Below, one piece after another: positions 1 through 5,527 of a stretch of 5,528 nucleotides of DNA; position 1 is the first letter of the stretch, and the number at the start of each line of letters is the position of its first letter. The translations under genes were made by a program, and so were the position numbers. Under the pieces are notes generated by a model that searched no databases, was not told the origin of the DNA, and saw only the letters and a list, made by a program, of their open reading frames with translations. The DNA comes from Prevotella sp. (GTDB lineage: Bacteria > Bacteroidota > Bacteroidia > Bacteroidales > Bacteroidaceae), in assembly GCA_021204735.1 (NCBI GenBank), contig JAJPYV010000122.1, positions 1-5,528 on the forward strand. The letters are read 5' to 3'.

Positions 1-23
1 CGTAAATTGTCGTGATTTGTAAC

Positions 24-31
24 CAAACGTA
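24..31 (-). promoter_or_regulatory. possible -7 promoter element for a gene beyond the left edge
   Basis: Read on the minus strand this is TACGTTTG, an exact match to the Bacteroidota -7 consensus TAnnTTTG. It lies 41 nt after the CPBP stop codon and points out of the window, so it could start a separate downstream transcript. No TTTG sits at the expected distance of about 19-21 bp upstream, so only half of the bipartite promoter is visible. I see no convincing hairpin plus U-tract terminator for the CPBP operon in bases 1-71, which are simply AT-rich. Confidence 0.3.
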
Positions 32-71
32 AATATTTTTTAGCTTTTATTATAATAATATAAACAGCAAC

Positions 72-875
72 TTATCTCCTCAACCTTCTGTTAAGTTGAT
101 AAATACATATCAAGAGTATGCAGACAGAGATAACCAACGAGAGTGTCAGGCGCAGATAGTCACCATTATACACCTCAATCAGTTTCATGTCAGCAGCCGC
201 AGGAAACAGCATGTAAGTTACATACGCAGCCGTATTGTTTACCCAGTGCAAAGTAACACCAGGCAGAATACTGCCAGAACGGTAGTACATCCAACCGAGC
301 AGCAAGCCGATTAAGAAGGCATGAGGCATTTGAGCAGGATTACCATGAACCAAAGCGAAGAATGCCGCCGAGATAAGTATCGCAACCCAATGATTTTTAA
401 AAACTTTGAGAAGCGATTTCAATATCGCCCCACGGAAAACCAATTCCTCTACGAGAGGCGCAAAAAGACAAATCATCAAATAACCAAACGGGTTGTGCAT
501 TATCATCTTGAATGTGTCACCCATAGCGTCAGGCAATTCGGGAAGCACATCCTGAAGCCAAACAGAAGGCAGCAACGTACCAAGAGAGATTATCGCACTC
601 CAGAACAGCACATCCCAATTTCCTTTTTTCAGCCAGGCAGGAGAAACCACAGCCCACTTACGCCAGAGGAACAAAACTACAGTAATCACACTGCAAACAG
701 CAGAGCCAGTTATAATCATGGAAGCGGTAATGGCACTTTCTCCTTTACCATTCAGGGCAAGAGCAATGTCACCGATTGAACCGCCAGACGACACAATCCA
801 AATTGCATACACAGCCCACGCAGCGAAAAACTGTATGAACAAAAATGCGAAAAGATATAATAATGCCTTCTTCAT
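72..875 (-). CDS. CPBP family intramembrane protease (Rce1/CaaX-like)
   Basis: A polytopic membrane protein of 267 residues from the family named for CaaX proteases and bacteriocin-processing enzymes (Abi/CPBP). The three family motifs are intact: EELVFRG at about 143-149 (Glu143, Glu144, Arg148), FALVH at 173-177 (Phe173, His177) and HWVNN at 210-214 (His210, Asn214). In Rce1-type enzymes these residues form the catalytic site inside the membrane. About eight hydrophobic segments are visible, near 4-28, 52-72, 88-108, 130-145, 162-178, 184-200, 203-225 and 242-260, and the protein ends in a basic tail (RRLRR). I chose the ATG at 875. A TTG two codons upstream (881) would add only Met-Tyr, and the MKK start followed by a hydrophobic stretch is typical. 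It is last in the putative HAD-ribF-CPBP operon, 12 nt after ribF. Substrate is unknown. CPBP proteins elsewhere process prenylated proteins, bacteriocins or membrane regulators, and nothing nearby indicates which applies. Confidence 0.9.
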   Translation of the reverse strand: MKKALLYLFAFLFIQFFAAWAVYAIWIVSSGGSIGDIALALNGKGESAITASMIITGSAVCSVITVVLFLWRKWAVVSPAWLKKGNWDVLFWSAIISLGTLLPSVWLQDVLPELPDAMGDTFKMIMHNPFGYLMICLFAPLVEELVFRGAILKSLLKVFKNHWVAILISAAFFALVHGNPAQMPHAFLIGLLLGWMYYRSGSILPGVTLHWVNNTAAYVTYMLFPAAADMKLIEVYNGDYLRLTLSLVISVCILLICIYQLNRRLRR

Positions 876-887
876 ATACAATCAATA

Positions 888-1817
888 TTAGGAAAACAAG
901 TTCTTTACATCCTCCTTGTCATGCCTCAACTGTGCAGAAAGTTCATCAGCAGACGAGAATTTACGTTCACCACGCAAGCGGTGCAAAAACCTGATATTAA
1001 TCCGCTTACCATAGATATCACCTTCAAGTCCGAATATATGAGTTTCGAGAGTAATCCTATTATCACCGAAAGTAGGGCGCGTGCCGATATTCATCATGGC
1101 ATCCCACGTTTTAGAAGAATCCCCGATTTCCGCCTTAACAGCATAGACACCATTTTCAGGAATCAGTTTCAACTCATCATTAACACACATATTGGCAGTA
1201 GGGAAACCCAATTTACGACCCTCATGCACACCCTGCACGACAGTACCCTCGATAAAGTAAGGATAACCTAAGCATCTTTCAGCCTCCTCCACCTTGCCTT
1301 CAGAGAGGAAAGCACGGATAACCGATGAACTGACCTTATTTCCCTCAAAAGTGAAAGCATCACTAAGCAGCACCTCGATGCCCAATTCTTTTCCGTAAGC
1401 TGCATAGTCATTAAAGTCCTCCGTACGATCATGCCCAAAACGGTTGTTATACCCTATAATGAGTTTTTTCACATTTAGCTTATCACGAAGAACAGACTGC
1501 ATGAACTCACGGGCAGACAGTGCAGCCATATTCCTGTCAAAATGCAGCAACACGCAGTTGTCAATACCGGTTTGTGACAGCAATCGCAATTTCTCGTCAT
1601 TTGTAGTAAGCAGTTTAGGACGATAGTCATCACAAATCACATATTGCGGATGACTTTCGAAAGATATGACCATCGACTGCATACCAGAATCCGTAGCACA
1701 GTCGAGAACATTTTTAATAAGGTATTTATGCCCGCAATGCACCCCATCAAAGAAACCTATGGTAGCTACACAAGGGTTACTCAAACTAAATTCCTTACCA
1801 GTAAAAATCGTTTTCAT
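888..1817 (-). CDS. ribF: bifunctional riboflavin kinase / FMN adenylyltransferase (FAD synthetase) RibF
   Basis: Cytoplasmic two-domain enzyme of 309 residues, normal length for bacterial RibF. It phosphorylates riboflavin to FMN and adenylates FMN to FAD. The N-terminal FAD synthetase domain (about 1-185) has the nucleotidyltransferase signature GFFDGVHCGH at 21-30, the flavin/ATP loop GYNNRFGH at 122-129, and VSSSVIR at 162-168, equivalent to the family's ISSTxIR. The C-terminal riboflavin kinase domain (about 186-305) has GFPTAN at 204-209, which carries the Thr and Asn of the kinase PTAN motif, then NIGTRPT at 243-249 and the likely catalytic Glu258 in TLETH. In GYNNRFG an Asn stands where many relatives have Asp, a substitution seen elsewhere in the family. 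The start is ATG at 1817, preceded by a weakly purine-rich GAAAGAG. It lies 30 nt behind the HAD gene and 12 nt ahead of the CPBP gene. No FMN riboswitch is visible upstream, and none would be expected inside an operon. Confidence 0.96.
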   Translation of the reverse strand: MKTIFTGKEFSLSNPCVATIGFFDGVHCGHKYLIKNVLDCATDSGMQSMVISFESHPQYVICDDYRPKLLTTNDEKLRLLSQTGIDNCVLLHFDRNMAALSAREFMQSVLRDKLNVKKLIIGYNNRFGHDRTEDFNDYAAYGKELGIEVLLSDAFTFEGNKVSSSVIRAFLSEGKVEEAERCLGYPYFIEGTVVQGVHEGRKLGFPTANMCVNDELKLIPENGVYAVKAEIGDSSKTWDAMMNIGTRPTFGDNRITLETHIFGLEGDIYGKRINIRFLHRLRGERKFSSADELSAQLRHDKEDVKNLFS

Positions 1818-1847
1818 ATCTCTTTCGACATTCGGAACATTATAAAC

Positions 1848-2471
1848 TTAAAGCAATGTAGAATTGTTTATCCACTGATCACCGTTAGACACAAGAACAG
1901 TAGTGATACCCAACTCACTTGCAGCGGCACAATTAATAGGCGAATCATCAATGAACATCGTTTCATCCGCATCTATATGAGCATCGACAAGCATTCTGCG
2001 GAACATACGACTATCAGGTTTCACCAAATGCATCTCGTATGATAGAAATGTTTTTTCAAAATAATCATTCACACCAAAACCGTCACAAGGGAAATAATCT
2101 TCCACAGCCTTGTTCCAATGTATCGGGTTTGTATTGCTCAAAAGAAACAGTCGGAACTTGTCCTTCAGCATTATCAGTCGTTTCAGTCTTCGCAGAGGAA
2201 TACCCCCAAGTAGCATGTTCCATGCATTACAGATAGCCTCATCAGAAGCGATGCACGAAGGAGACTTGCGCCTCACGGCATTACAGAAAGCATGAGTATC
2301 AATTTTCCCCTTCTCTAAATCGAGGAAAAGATCCTCCTGACGACTCTCATCAACATACTTGGAGACATTCTCCGCCCCTATGCGTTTGAAAGCATCGACA
2401 CACCGTTGCTTGTTTAAGTCAACCAACACACAACCGAAGTCGAAAACTATATTCTTAATATGGTGCTCCAT
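1848..2471 (-). CDS. HAD-superfamily phosphatase, YihX-like subfamily
   Basis: A complete cytoplasmic HAD hydrolase of 207 residues. Motif I is IVFDFGCVLVDL (8-19), with the presumed nucleophile Asp11. The usual second Asp (DxD) is Gly13, as in the E. coli sugar phosphatase YihX (FDLGNV). Motif II is LSNTN at 111-115 (Ser112), motif III has Lys151 in VKPDSRMF, and motif IV is FIDDSPIN at 173-180 (Asp175, Asp176). The helical cap at about 20-100 includes EKGKID at 53-58, which also resembles YihX. YihX hydrolyses glucose-1-phosphate in E. coli, but substrates vary widely among HAD relatives. The gene opens the putative operon with ribF and the CPBP gene. HAD phosphatases carry out a dephosphorylation step in riboflavin synthesis in other bacteria (YigB and YbjI in E. 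coli), so a flavin link is possible but is inferred only from position. The start is ATG at 2471, with no Shine-Dalgarno and perhaps a very short leader. Confidence 0.92.
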   Translation of the reverse strand: MEHHIKNIVFDFGCVLVDLNKQRCVDAFKRIGAENVSKYVDESRQEDLFLDLEKGKIDTHAFCNAVRRKSPSCIASDEAICNAWNMLLGGIPLRRLKRLIMLKDKFRLFLLSNTNPIHWNKAVEDYFPCDGFGVNDYFEKTFLSYEMHLVKPDSRMFRRMLVDAHIDADETMFIDDSPINCAAASELGITTVLVSNGDQWINNSTLL

Positions 2472-2481
2472 TGTTTAAGTT

Positions 2482-2489
2482 CAAATATA
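2482..2489 (-). promoter_or_regulatory. possible -7 promoter element of the HAD-ribF-CPBP operon
   Basis: On the minus strand this reads TATATTTG and fits TAnnTTTG. It sits between the ATPase terminator and the HAD start codon, where an operon promoter is expected. The ATG begins only 10 nt after the element, so the mRNA would have a leader of roughly 4-7 nt and be nearly leaderless. A good -33 TTTG is not visible; at that distance the sequence is GTGG, inside the terminator loop. The call therefore rests on the -7 match and its location. Confidence 0.35.
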
Positions 2490-2493
2490 AGAT

Positions 2494-2533
2494 AAAAACT
2501 GCGGCAATACCACTTATTGCTATTGTCACAGTT
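2494..2533 (-). terminator. probable rho-independent terminator of the calcium ATPase gene
   Basis: Read on the minus strand, AACTGTG (2533-2527) pairs with CGCAGTT (2503-2497) in seven base pairs, one of them G-U. Inside it, GCAATA (2520-2515) pairs with TATTGC (2509-2504) around the loop AGTGG. Six unpaired bases (2526-2521) bulge on the 5' side between the stems. A run of five T residues (2498-2494) overlaps the base of the stem and continues as TATC. It starts 12 nt after the ATPase stop codon, so placement is right. The large bulge weakens the fold, hence the moderate confidence. Confidence 0.5.
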
Positions 2534-2545
2534 TATTATTAAAAA

Positions 2546-5149
2546 TTATTTCTTGATTCTTTTAACCAAACGCCAAAGTTCACCAGCCCACATCACAGAA
2601 GATGTAGCAACGATGATGACAATCCATTCCACGAGAGAGAGTGGCTCAGTACGGAACATAACGCCACCGAAAGTAATTATCAACCACTGTCCCAACAAAA
2701 TGAGAGCCAAAACTAACACAAGACCCTTATCCTTGAAGAAACCCTCAAAAGTAGAGTGGTTAGACCCGAACGATTTTGCATTAAAGAGATTCCAGAACTG
2801 GAACATCACGAAAGTGGTGAAGAATATCGAAAGCTCATGCAGATGCAAATCACCTGTCGTGCCAGAGTAGCAAATCAGCATTATGAACATCACGATAAAG
2901 AGCGTTATACCGATACCGAATATACCACTTGCCATCCCTTTCGTAATAATGAAATCAGTTTGCTTGCGAGGCTTGTCTTTCATCACCTCATCAGAAGGCG
3001 GCAAGGATGAGAGAGCAAGAGCGGCAAAGGTATCCATTATCAGATTCACCCAAAGTATCTGTGTCACGGTGAGAGGCATTTCCGTACCTATCATAGAACC
3101 GCCGAGAACAAGCAATAGGGCCGTCACGTTGACAATCAACTGGAAATAGAGGAAACGCTGGATATTGCGGTACAGAGAACGCCCCCACAACACAGCATTC
3201 ACGATACTGCCAAACGAATCATCAATAAGTGTCATATCACTCGCCTCCTTAGCCACCGAAGTACCAGAGCCCAAAGAGAGCCCAACATGGGCATGGTGCA
3301 AAGCCGGAGCATCGTTAGTACCGTCACCGGTAACCGCAACCACCTCATTATGCTTCTGCAAGAGATTTACGAAACGCTGCTTGTCAGTAGGACGCGCCCT
3401 ACTCATCACCCTTATCTCCATTACCCTGTTGAAAGCCTCCTCATCACTAAGTGCAGAGAACTCCGTACCCGTAATATGCCCTTCGTCAGGAGTATTATCA
3501 TCCCAAATACCTATCAGACGGGAAATCTGAATTGCAGTGGCAGACGTGTCACCGGTAATCACCTTAACCTTAATGCCAGCATCGAGACATTCCTTAACCG
3601 ACTTAGGAACGTCAAGACGAATCGGGTCGTTGATTGCGACAACAGCCTGGAACGTAAGACGCAAGTTCTCATCAAACGTGATTTTCTCACTGTTCTCTTT
3701 GTCAGACAACTCCCTACAAGCGAAGGCCAGCGTTCTCATCGCCTGATTTTGGTAACCTACAAGACGATTGCGAATAGCAGTCAATGTTTTTTCATCCACA
3801 TCACAGAAGCCAGCCACAATCTCAGGCGCACCCTTCACAAAAAGGATGCGTTTTTTTCCTATCTTAGCGACAGTAGCCATAAATTTCCTTTCGGTAGAGA
3901 ACGGTATCTGTCTCTCTATGCGGTGCTCAGCCCTGACTTTCTTATAGTCAGTACCCTGTCCGTCGAGCCACAACAAAAGGGCAACCTCCGTAGGGTTGCC
4001 GATACCTTTTCCATCCTCCTCGTCAAGATAAGCCGTAGTATTGAGAGAAATAGCCTCTCCAATCAAGTCGCATTTCTCATATTCAGCCATGTCAGCAACC
4101 TGCATCTTATTCTGAGTCAGCGTACCCGTCTTATCGGTACAGATTACCGTAACCGCACCCATCGTCTCACAAGCATGGAGCTTTCGCACAAGATTGTTGT
4201 TCTTCAACATACGACGCATATTAAGTGCAAGACTAAGAGTAACAGCCATAGGCATGCCTTCCGGAACAGCCATCACGATAAGGGTAACAGCCATCATGAA
4301 ATATTCCAACACGATACGGCACATTTCAAGGTAGTTGGTAGAGTGCCATACTCCTTCCGAATCCATGATGATATCTCGTCCGAGGAATATCACGAAAGCA
4401 GCAATTGAGATGCCGATACCCCAGTTGCTTATCAATTTCGACAGTTTTTCAAGTTGGATGTTCAGCGGCGTCTTCACGGAAGTTACCTCCATACTGCTGC
4501 GTGCCACCTTACCTATTTCCGTCGCATCACCAACCTCAGTAACCTGATACACACCTCTGCCGTCCATAACCATCGTACCACGGAGCACTCTCGATGAAGC
4601 GTATGTAGCCTCCGGGTCATTCTTGTCGGGGTCAGCATGCTTGTTTGCTACAAGCTCGCCAGTAAGTGAAGACTCATCAACCTGCAAGTCATTTGACTCT
4701 ATCAGCGTACCGTCGGCAGGCATAGTATCGCCTACCTCTATTATAACTATATCGCCTACCACGATATCCTTACGTGCCACCTCCAAAACCTTACCGTTGC
4801 GGCGCACCTTGACATGACTTTCTTCACCCAATGCCGTAAGGACATCAAACTTCTTGGCGGCATCCATCTCAAAACAAAAACCTATTGTAGTGGCAAGGAT
4901 AATGGCTATTATTATACCCAAAGTCTCGACAAAGCCACCCTGTATTATGGAGAGGGCAAGCGAGAACACAACAGCCAAAAGTAAAATCTTGATGATAGGG
5001 TCTTTGTATTTCTCAAGGTAGAGTTTCCACAAAGGAGTTTTCTTAGGAGGCGTAAGAATATTGTCTCCGTGCTCTTCACGGCTTCTGAGTACCTCATTAT
5101 CAGTCAATCCAACAGGATTCTTGAATAATGGATTAATTTCGTTGCTCAT
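2546..5149 (-). CDS. calcium-translocating P-type ATPase, PMCA type (P2B-like)
   Basis: An inner-membrane ion pump of 867 residues that should use ATP to export Ca2+ from the cytoplasm. In order: cation-ATPase N-terminal domain (about 1-50); M1-M2 (51-94); actuator domain with the dephosphorylation motif SLTGE at 161-165; M3 (about 240-257); M4 with PEGMP at 296-300, where Glu297 is the likely ion ligand (PEGLP is commoner); phosphorylation site DKTGTLT at 339-345 (Asp339); nucleotide-binding KGAPE at 439-443; hinge TGDGTND at 607-613; and M5-M10 (about 666-858). M5 has QLIVNVTA at 670-677 and M6 has NLIMD at 702-706. This Asn-plus-Asp pattern without an M5 Glu resembles PMCA pumps with a single Ca2+ site, rather than SERCA. 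The protein stops just after M10, so it lacks the calmodulin-binding tail of eukaryotic PMCAs. Another divalent cation cannot be ruled out. The start is ATG at 5149 in an AT-rich context without Shine-Dalgarno. It appears to be a single-gene transcript with its own promoter and terminator. Confidence 0.96.
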   Translation of the reverse strand: MSNEINPLFKNPVGLTDNEVLRSREEHGDNILTPPKKTPLWKLYLEKYKDPIIKILLLAVVFSLALSIIQGGFVETLGIIIAIILATTIGFCFEMDAAKKFDVLTALGEESHVKVRRNGKVLEVARKDIVVGDIVIIEVGDTMPADGTLIESNDLQVDESSLTGELVANKHADPDKNDPEATYASSRVLRGTMVMDGRGVYQVTEVGDATEIGKVARSSMEVTSVKTPLNIQLEKLSKLISNWGIGISIAAFVIFLGRDIIMDSEGVWHSTNYLEMCRIVLEYFMMAVTLIVMAVPEGMPMAVTLSLALNMRRMLKNNNLVRKLHACETMGAVTVICTDKTGTLTQNKMQVADMAEYEKCDLIGEAISLNTTAYLDEEDGKGIGNPTEVALLLWLDGQGTDYKKVRAEHRIERQIPFSTERKFMATVAKIGKKRILFVKGAPEIVAGFCDVDEKTLTAIRNRLVGYQNQAMRTLAFACRELSDKENSEKITFDENLRLTFQAVVAINDPIRLDVPKSVKECLDAGIKVKVITGDTSATAIQISRLIGIWDDNTPDEGHITGTEFSALSDEEAFNRVMEIRVMSRARPTDKQRFVNLLQKHNEVVAVTGDGTNDAPALHHAHVGLSLGSGTSVAKEASDMTLIDDSFGSIVNAVLWGRSLYRNIQRFLYFQLIVNVTALLLVLGGSMIGTEMPLTVTQILWVNLIMDTFAALALSSLPPSDEVMKDKPRKQTDFIITKGMASGIFGIGITLFIVMFIMLICYSGTTGDLHLHELSIFFTTFVMFQFWNLFNAKSFGSNHSTFEGFFKDKGLVLVLALILLGQWLIITFGGVMFRTEPLSLVEWIVIIVATSSVMWAGELWRLVKRIKK

Positions 5150-5200
5150 AAAATTTGTAATATATATTTACATTTCGTACCTGCAACGGACACCAATATA

Positions 5201-5231
5201 AAAGGTACAAAGAGCAAATCTTTCTACCTTT
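5201..5231 (-). promoter_or_regulatory. stem-loop in the 5' leader of the calcium ATPase mRNA
   Basis: AAAGGTA (5201-5207) and TACCTTT (5225-5231) form a perfect 7-bp inverted repeat. Inside it AAAGA (5209-5213) and TCTTT (5219-5223) pair for five more base pairs around a 5-nt loop (5214-5218), with one like-with-like mismatch at 5208/5224. In the minus-strand transcript the hairpin starts about 10 nt from the presumed mRNA 5' end and is followed by UAUAUU, giving a weak U-rich tail. Its 3' arm can also pair with a later leader segment, so it may be a regulatory switch. It does not resemble any riboswitch class that I recognise. Confidence 0.4.
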
Positions 5232-5248
5232 CATCTCGTTATCCAGTG

Positions 5249-5256
5249 CAAAGTTA
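5249..5256 (-). promoter_or_regulatory. probable -7 promoter element of the calcium ATPase gene
   Basis: On the minus strand this reads TAACTTTG followed by CA, a good match to TAnnTTTG and to common Bacteroidales promoters. Transcription would start near 5240-5245 and give a leader of about 90-95 nt. The expected TTTG at -33 is absent; the nearest one on this strand (5272-5269) leaves only 12 bp of spacer. This half of the promoter may be degenerate or helped by an activator. Confidence 0.5.
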
Positions 5257-5316
5257 ATATATTTTTATCAAAACGCCCTTAATGACCATTACAATATCCT
5301 TTTTTTAACGATTATT

Positions 5317-5333
5317 TGACTTATGTTAAGTCA
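5317..5333. repeat. 17-bp inverted repeat (dyad), possible operator
   Basis: TGACTTA (5317-5323) and TAAGTCA (5327-5333) are exact reverse complements separated by TGT. The odd-centred, short-loop symmetry is more typical of a protein-binding site than of an RNA terminator. It lies roughly 75-90 bp upstream of the presumed ATPase start site and about 100 bp upstream of the presumed tRNA start site, so either promoter could be the target. No binding protein can be named from sequence. Confidence 0.35.
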
Positions 5334-5390
5334 GTTGGGTGCGAAATTTCCACTTTTTATTGTGCCATTAAATAGATTTTGCATAAAATA

Positions 5391-5422
5391 TTTGGTAATT
5401 AATCCAAATAGATGTACCTTTG
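5391..5422 (+). promoter_or_regulatory. Bacteroidota-type promoter of the tRNA gene
   Basis: TTTG at 5391-5394 is followed after exactly 20 bp by TACCTTTG at 5415-5422. Together they match the bipartite primary-sigma promoter of Bacteroidota (TTTG at -33, TAnnTTTG at -7). Transcription would begin near 5427-5431, giving a precursor leader of about 25 nt before the tRNA. This is the best promoter match in the window and strongly supports the taxonomic reading. Confidence 0.8.
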
Positions 5423-5432
5423 CACACGAAAA

Positions 5433-5451
5433 CTTGAAACGCATGTTCAAG
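5433..5451 (+). other. hairpin in the tRNA precursor leader
   Basis: CTTGAA (5433-5438) and TTCAAG (5446-5451) form a 6-bp stem with a 7-nt loop, ending two bases before the first base of the mature tRNA. It fills nearly the whole leader between the presumed transcription start and the RNase P cleavage site. It may help processing or may be incidental. Confidence 0.35.
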
Positions 5452-5453
5452 CA

Positions 5454-5527
5454 GGGCTTTTAGCTCAGTTGGTTAGAGCAACAGACTCATAATCTGGAGG
5501 TCCCAGGTTCAAGCCCTGGATGGCCCA
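5454..5527 (+). tRNA. tRNA with anticodon CAT (elongator Met, or Ile2 if lysidine-modified)
   Basis: A 74-nt cloverleaf folds as acceptor strands GGGCTTT (5454-5460) and ATGGCCC (5520-5526), D stem GCTC/GAGC, anticodon stem ACAGA/TCTGG, anticodon loop CTCATAA (5486-5492) with CAT at 5488-5490, T stem CCAGG/CCTGG with loop TTCAAGC, and discriminator A at 5527. It is not the initiator: position 1 pairs with 72 (G-C), and the anticodon stem lacks the three consecutive G-C pairs. Choosing between elongator methionine and isoleucine (AUA codons, C34 changed to lysidine by TilS) is uncertain. C4-G69, U12-A23 and A38 fit isoleucine identity in E. coli terms but are not decisive. Two mismatches are visible, U6-U67 and A27-G43. 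The base after the discriminator is C and the window ends there, so whether CCA is encoded cannot be seen. Confidence 0.93.

Larger units (their letters stand above)
5150..5453. other. divergent spacer between the ATPase and tRNA genes
   Basis: 304 bp with no convincing protein gene. From left to right it contains the AT-rich ATPase leader (5150 to about 5243) with its stem-loop, the putative ATPase -7 element, a 7-bp-arm dyad near the middle, a weaker dyad at 5339-5353, the tRNA promoter, and a short hairpin immediately before the tRNA. A 33-codon minus-strand reading frame starting at 5234 overlaps the ATPase start. It is discussed as a finding rather than annotated as a gene. Confidence 0.8.

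Noticed and set aside
321..779. Plus-strand open frame opposite the CPBP gene
   Set aside because: Low-complexity Arg/Asn/His-rich translation with no family likeness, opposite a gene with three intact catalytic motifs.
876..881. TTG at 881 as the CPBP start codon
   Set aside because: It adds only Met-Tyr before an ATG at 875 that gives a normal MKK start, and no ribosome-binding signal favours the TTG.
1818..1847. Separate promoter for ribF in the 30-nt gap after the HAD gene
   Set aside because: No TAnnTTTG-like element on the minus strand in the gap. Co-transcription with the HAD gene is simpler.
2991..3188. Minus-strand 65-codon frame inside the ATPase gene in another frame
   Set aside because: Lies wholly within the M5-M6 coding region of the ATPase, with no start-site context. 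It is an overlapping shadow.
3287..4408. Long plus-strand open frame (373 codons) antisense to the calcium ATPase gene
   Set aside because: The opposite strand encodes an ATPase with every family motif intact. The antisense product is rich in Arg, His, Ser and Thr, has no recognisable domain, and has no promoter or leader context. It is best explained as a shadow frame.
5150..5245. yybP-ykoY (manganese) or M-box (magnesium) riboswitch in the ATPase leader, as found before some cation pumps
   Set aside because: The leader is only about 95 nt and I could not find the conserved loop sequences of either class. The competing hairpins do not match their folds.
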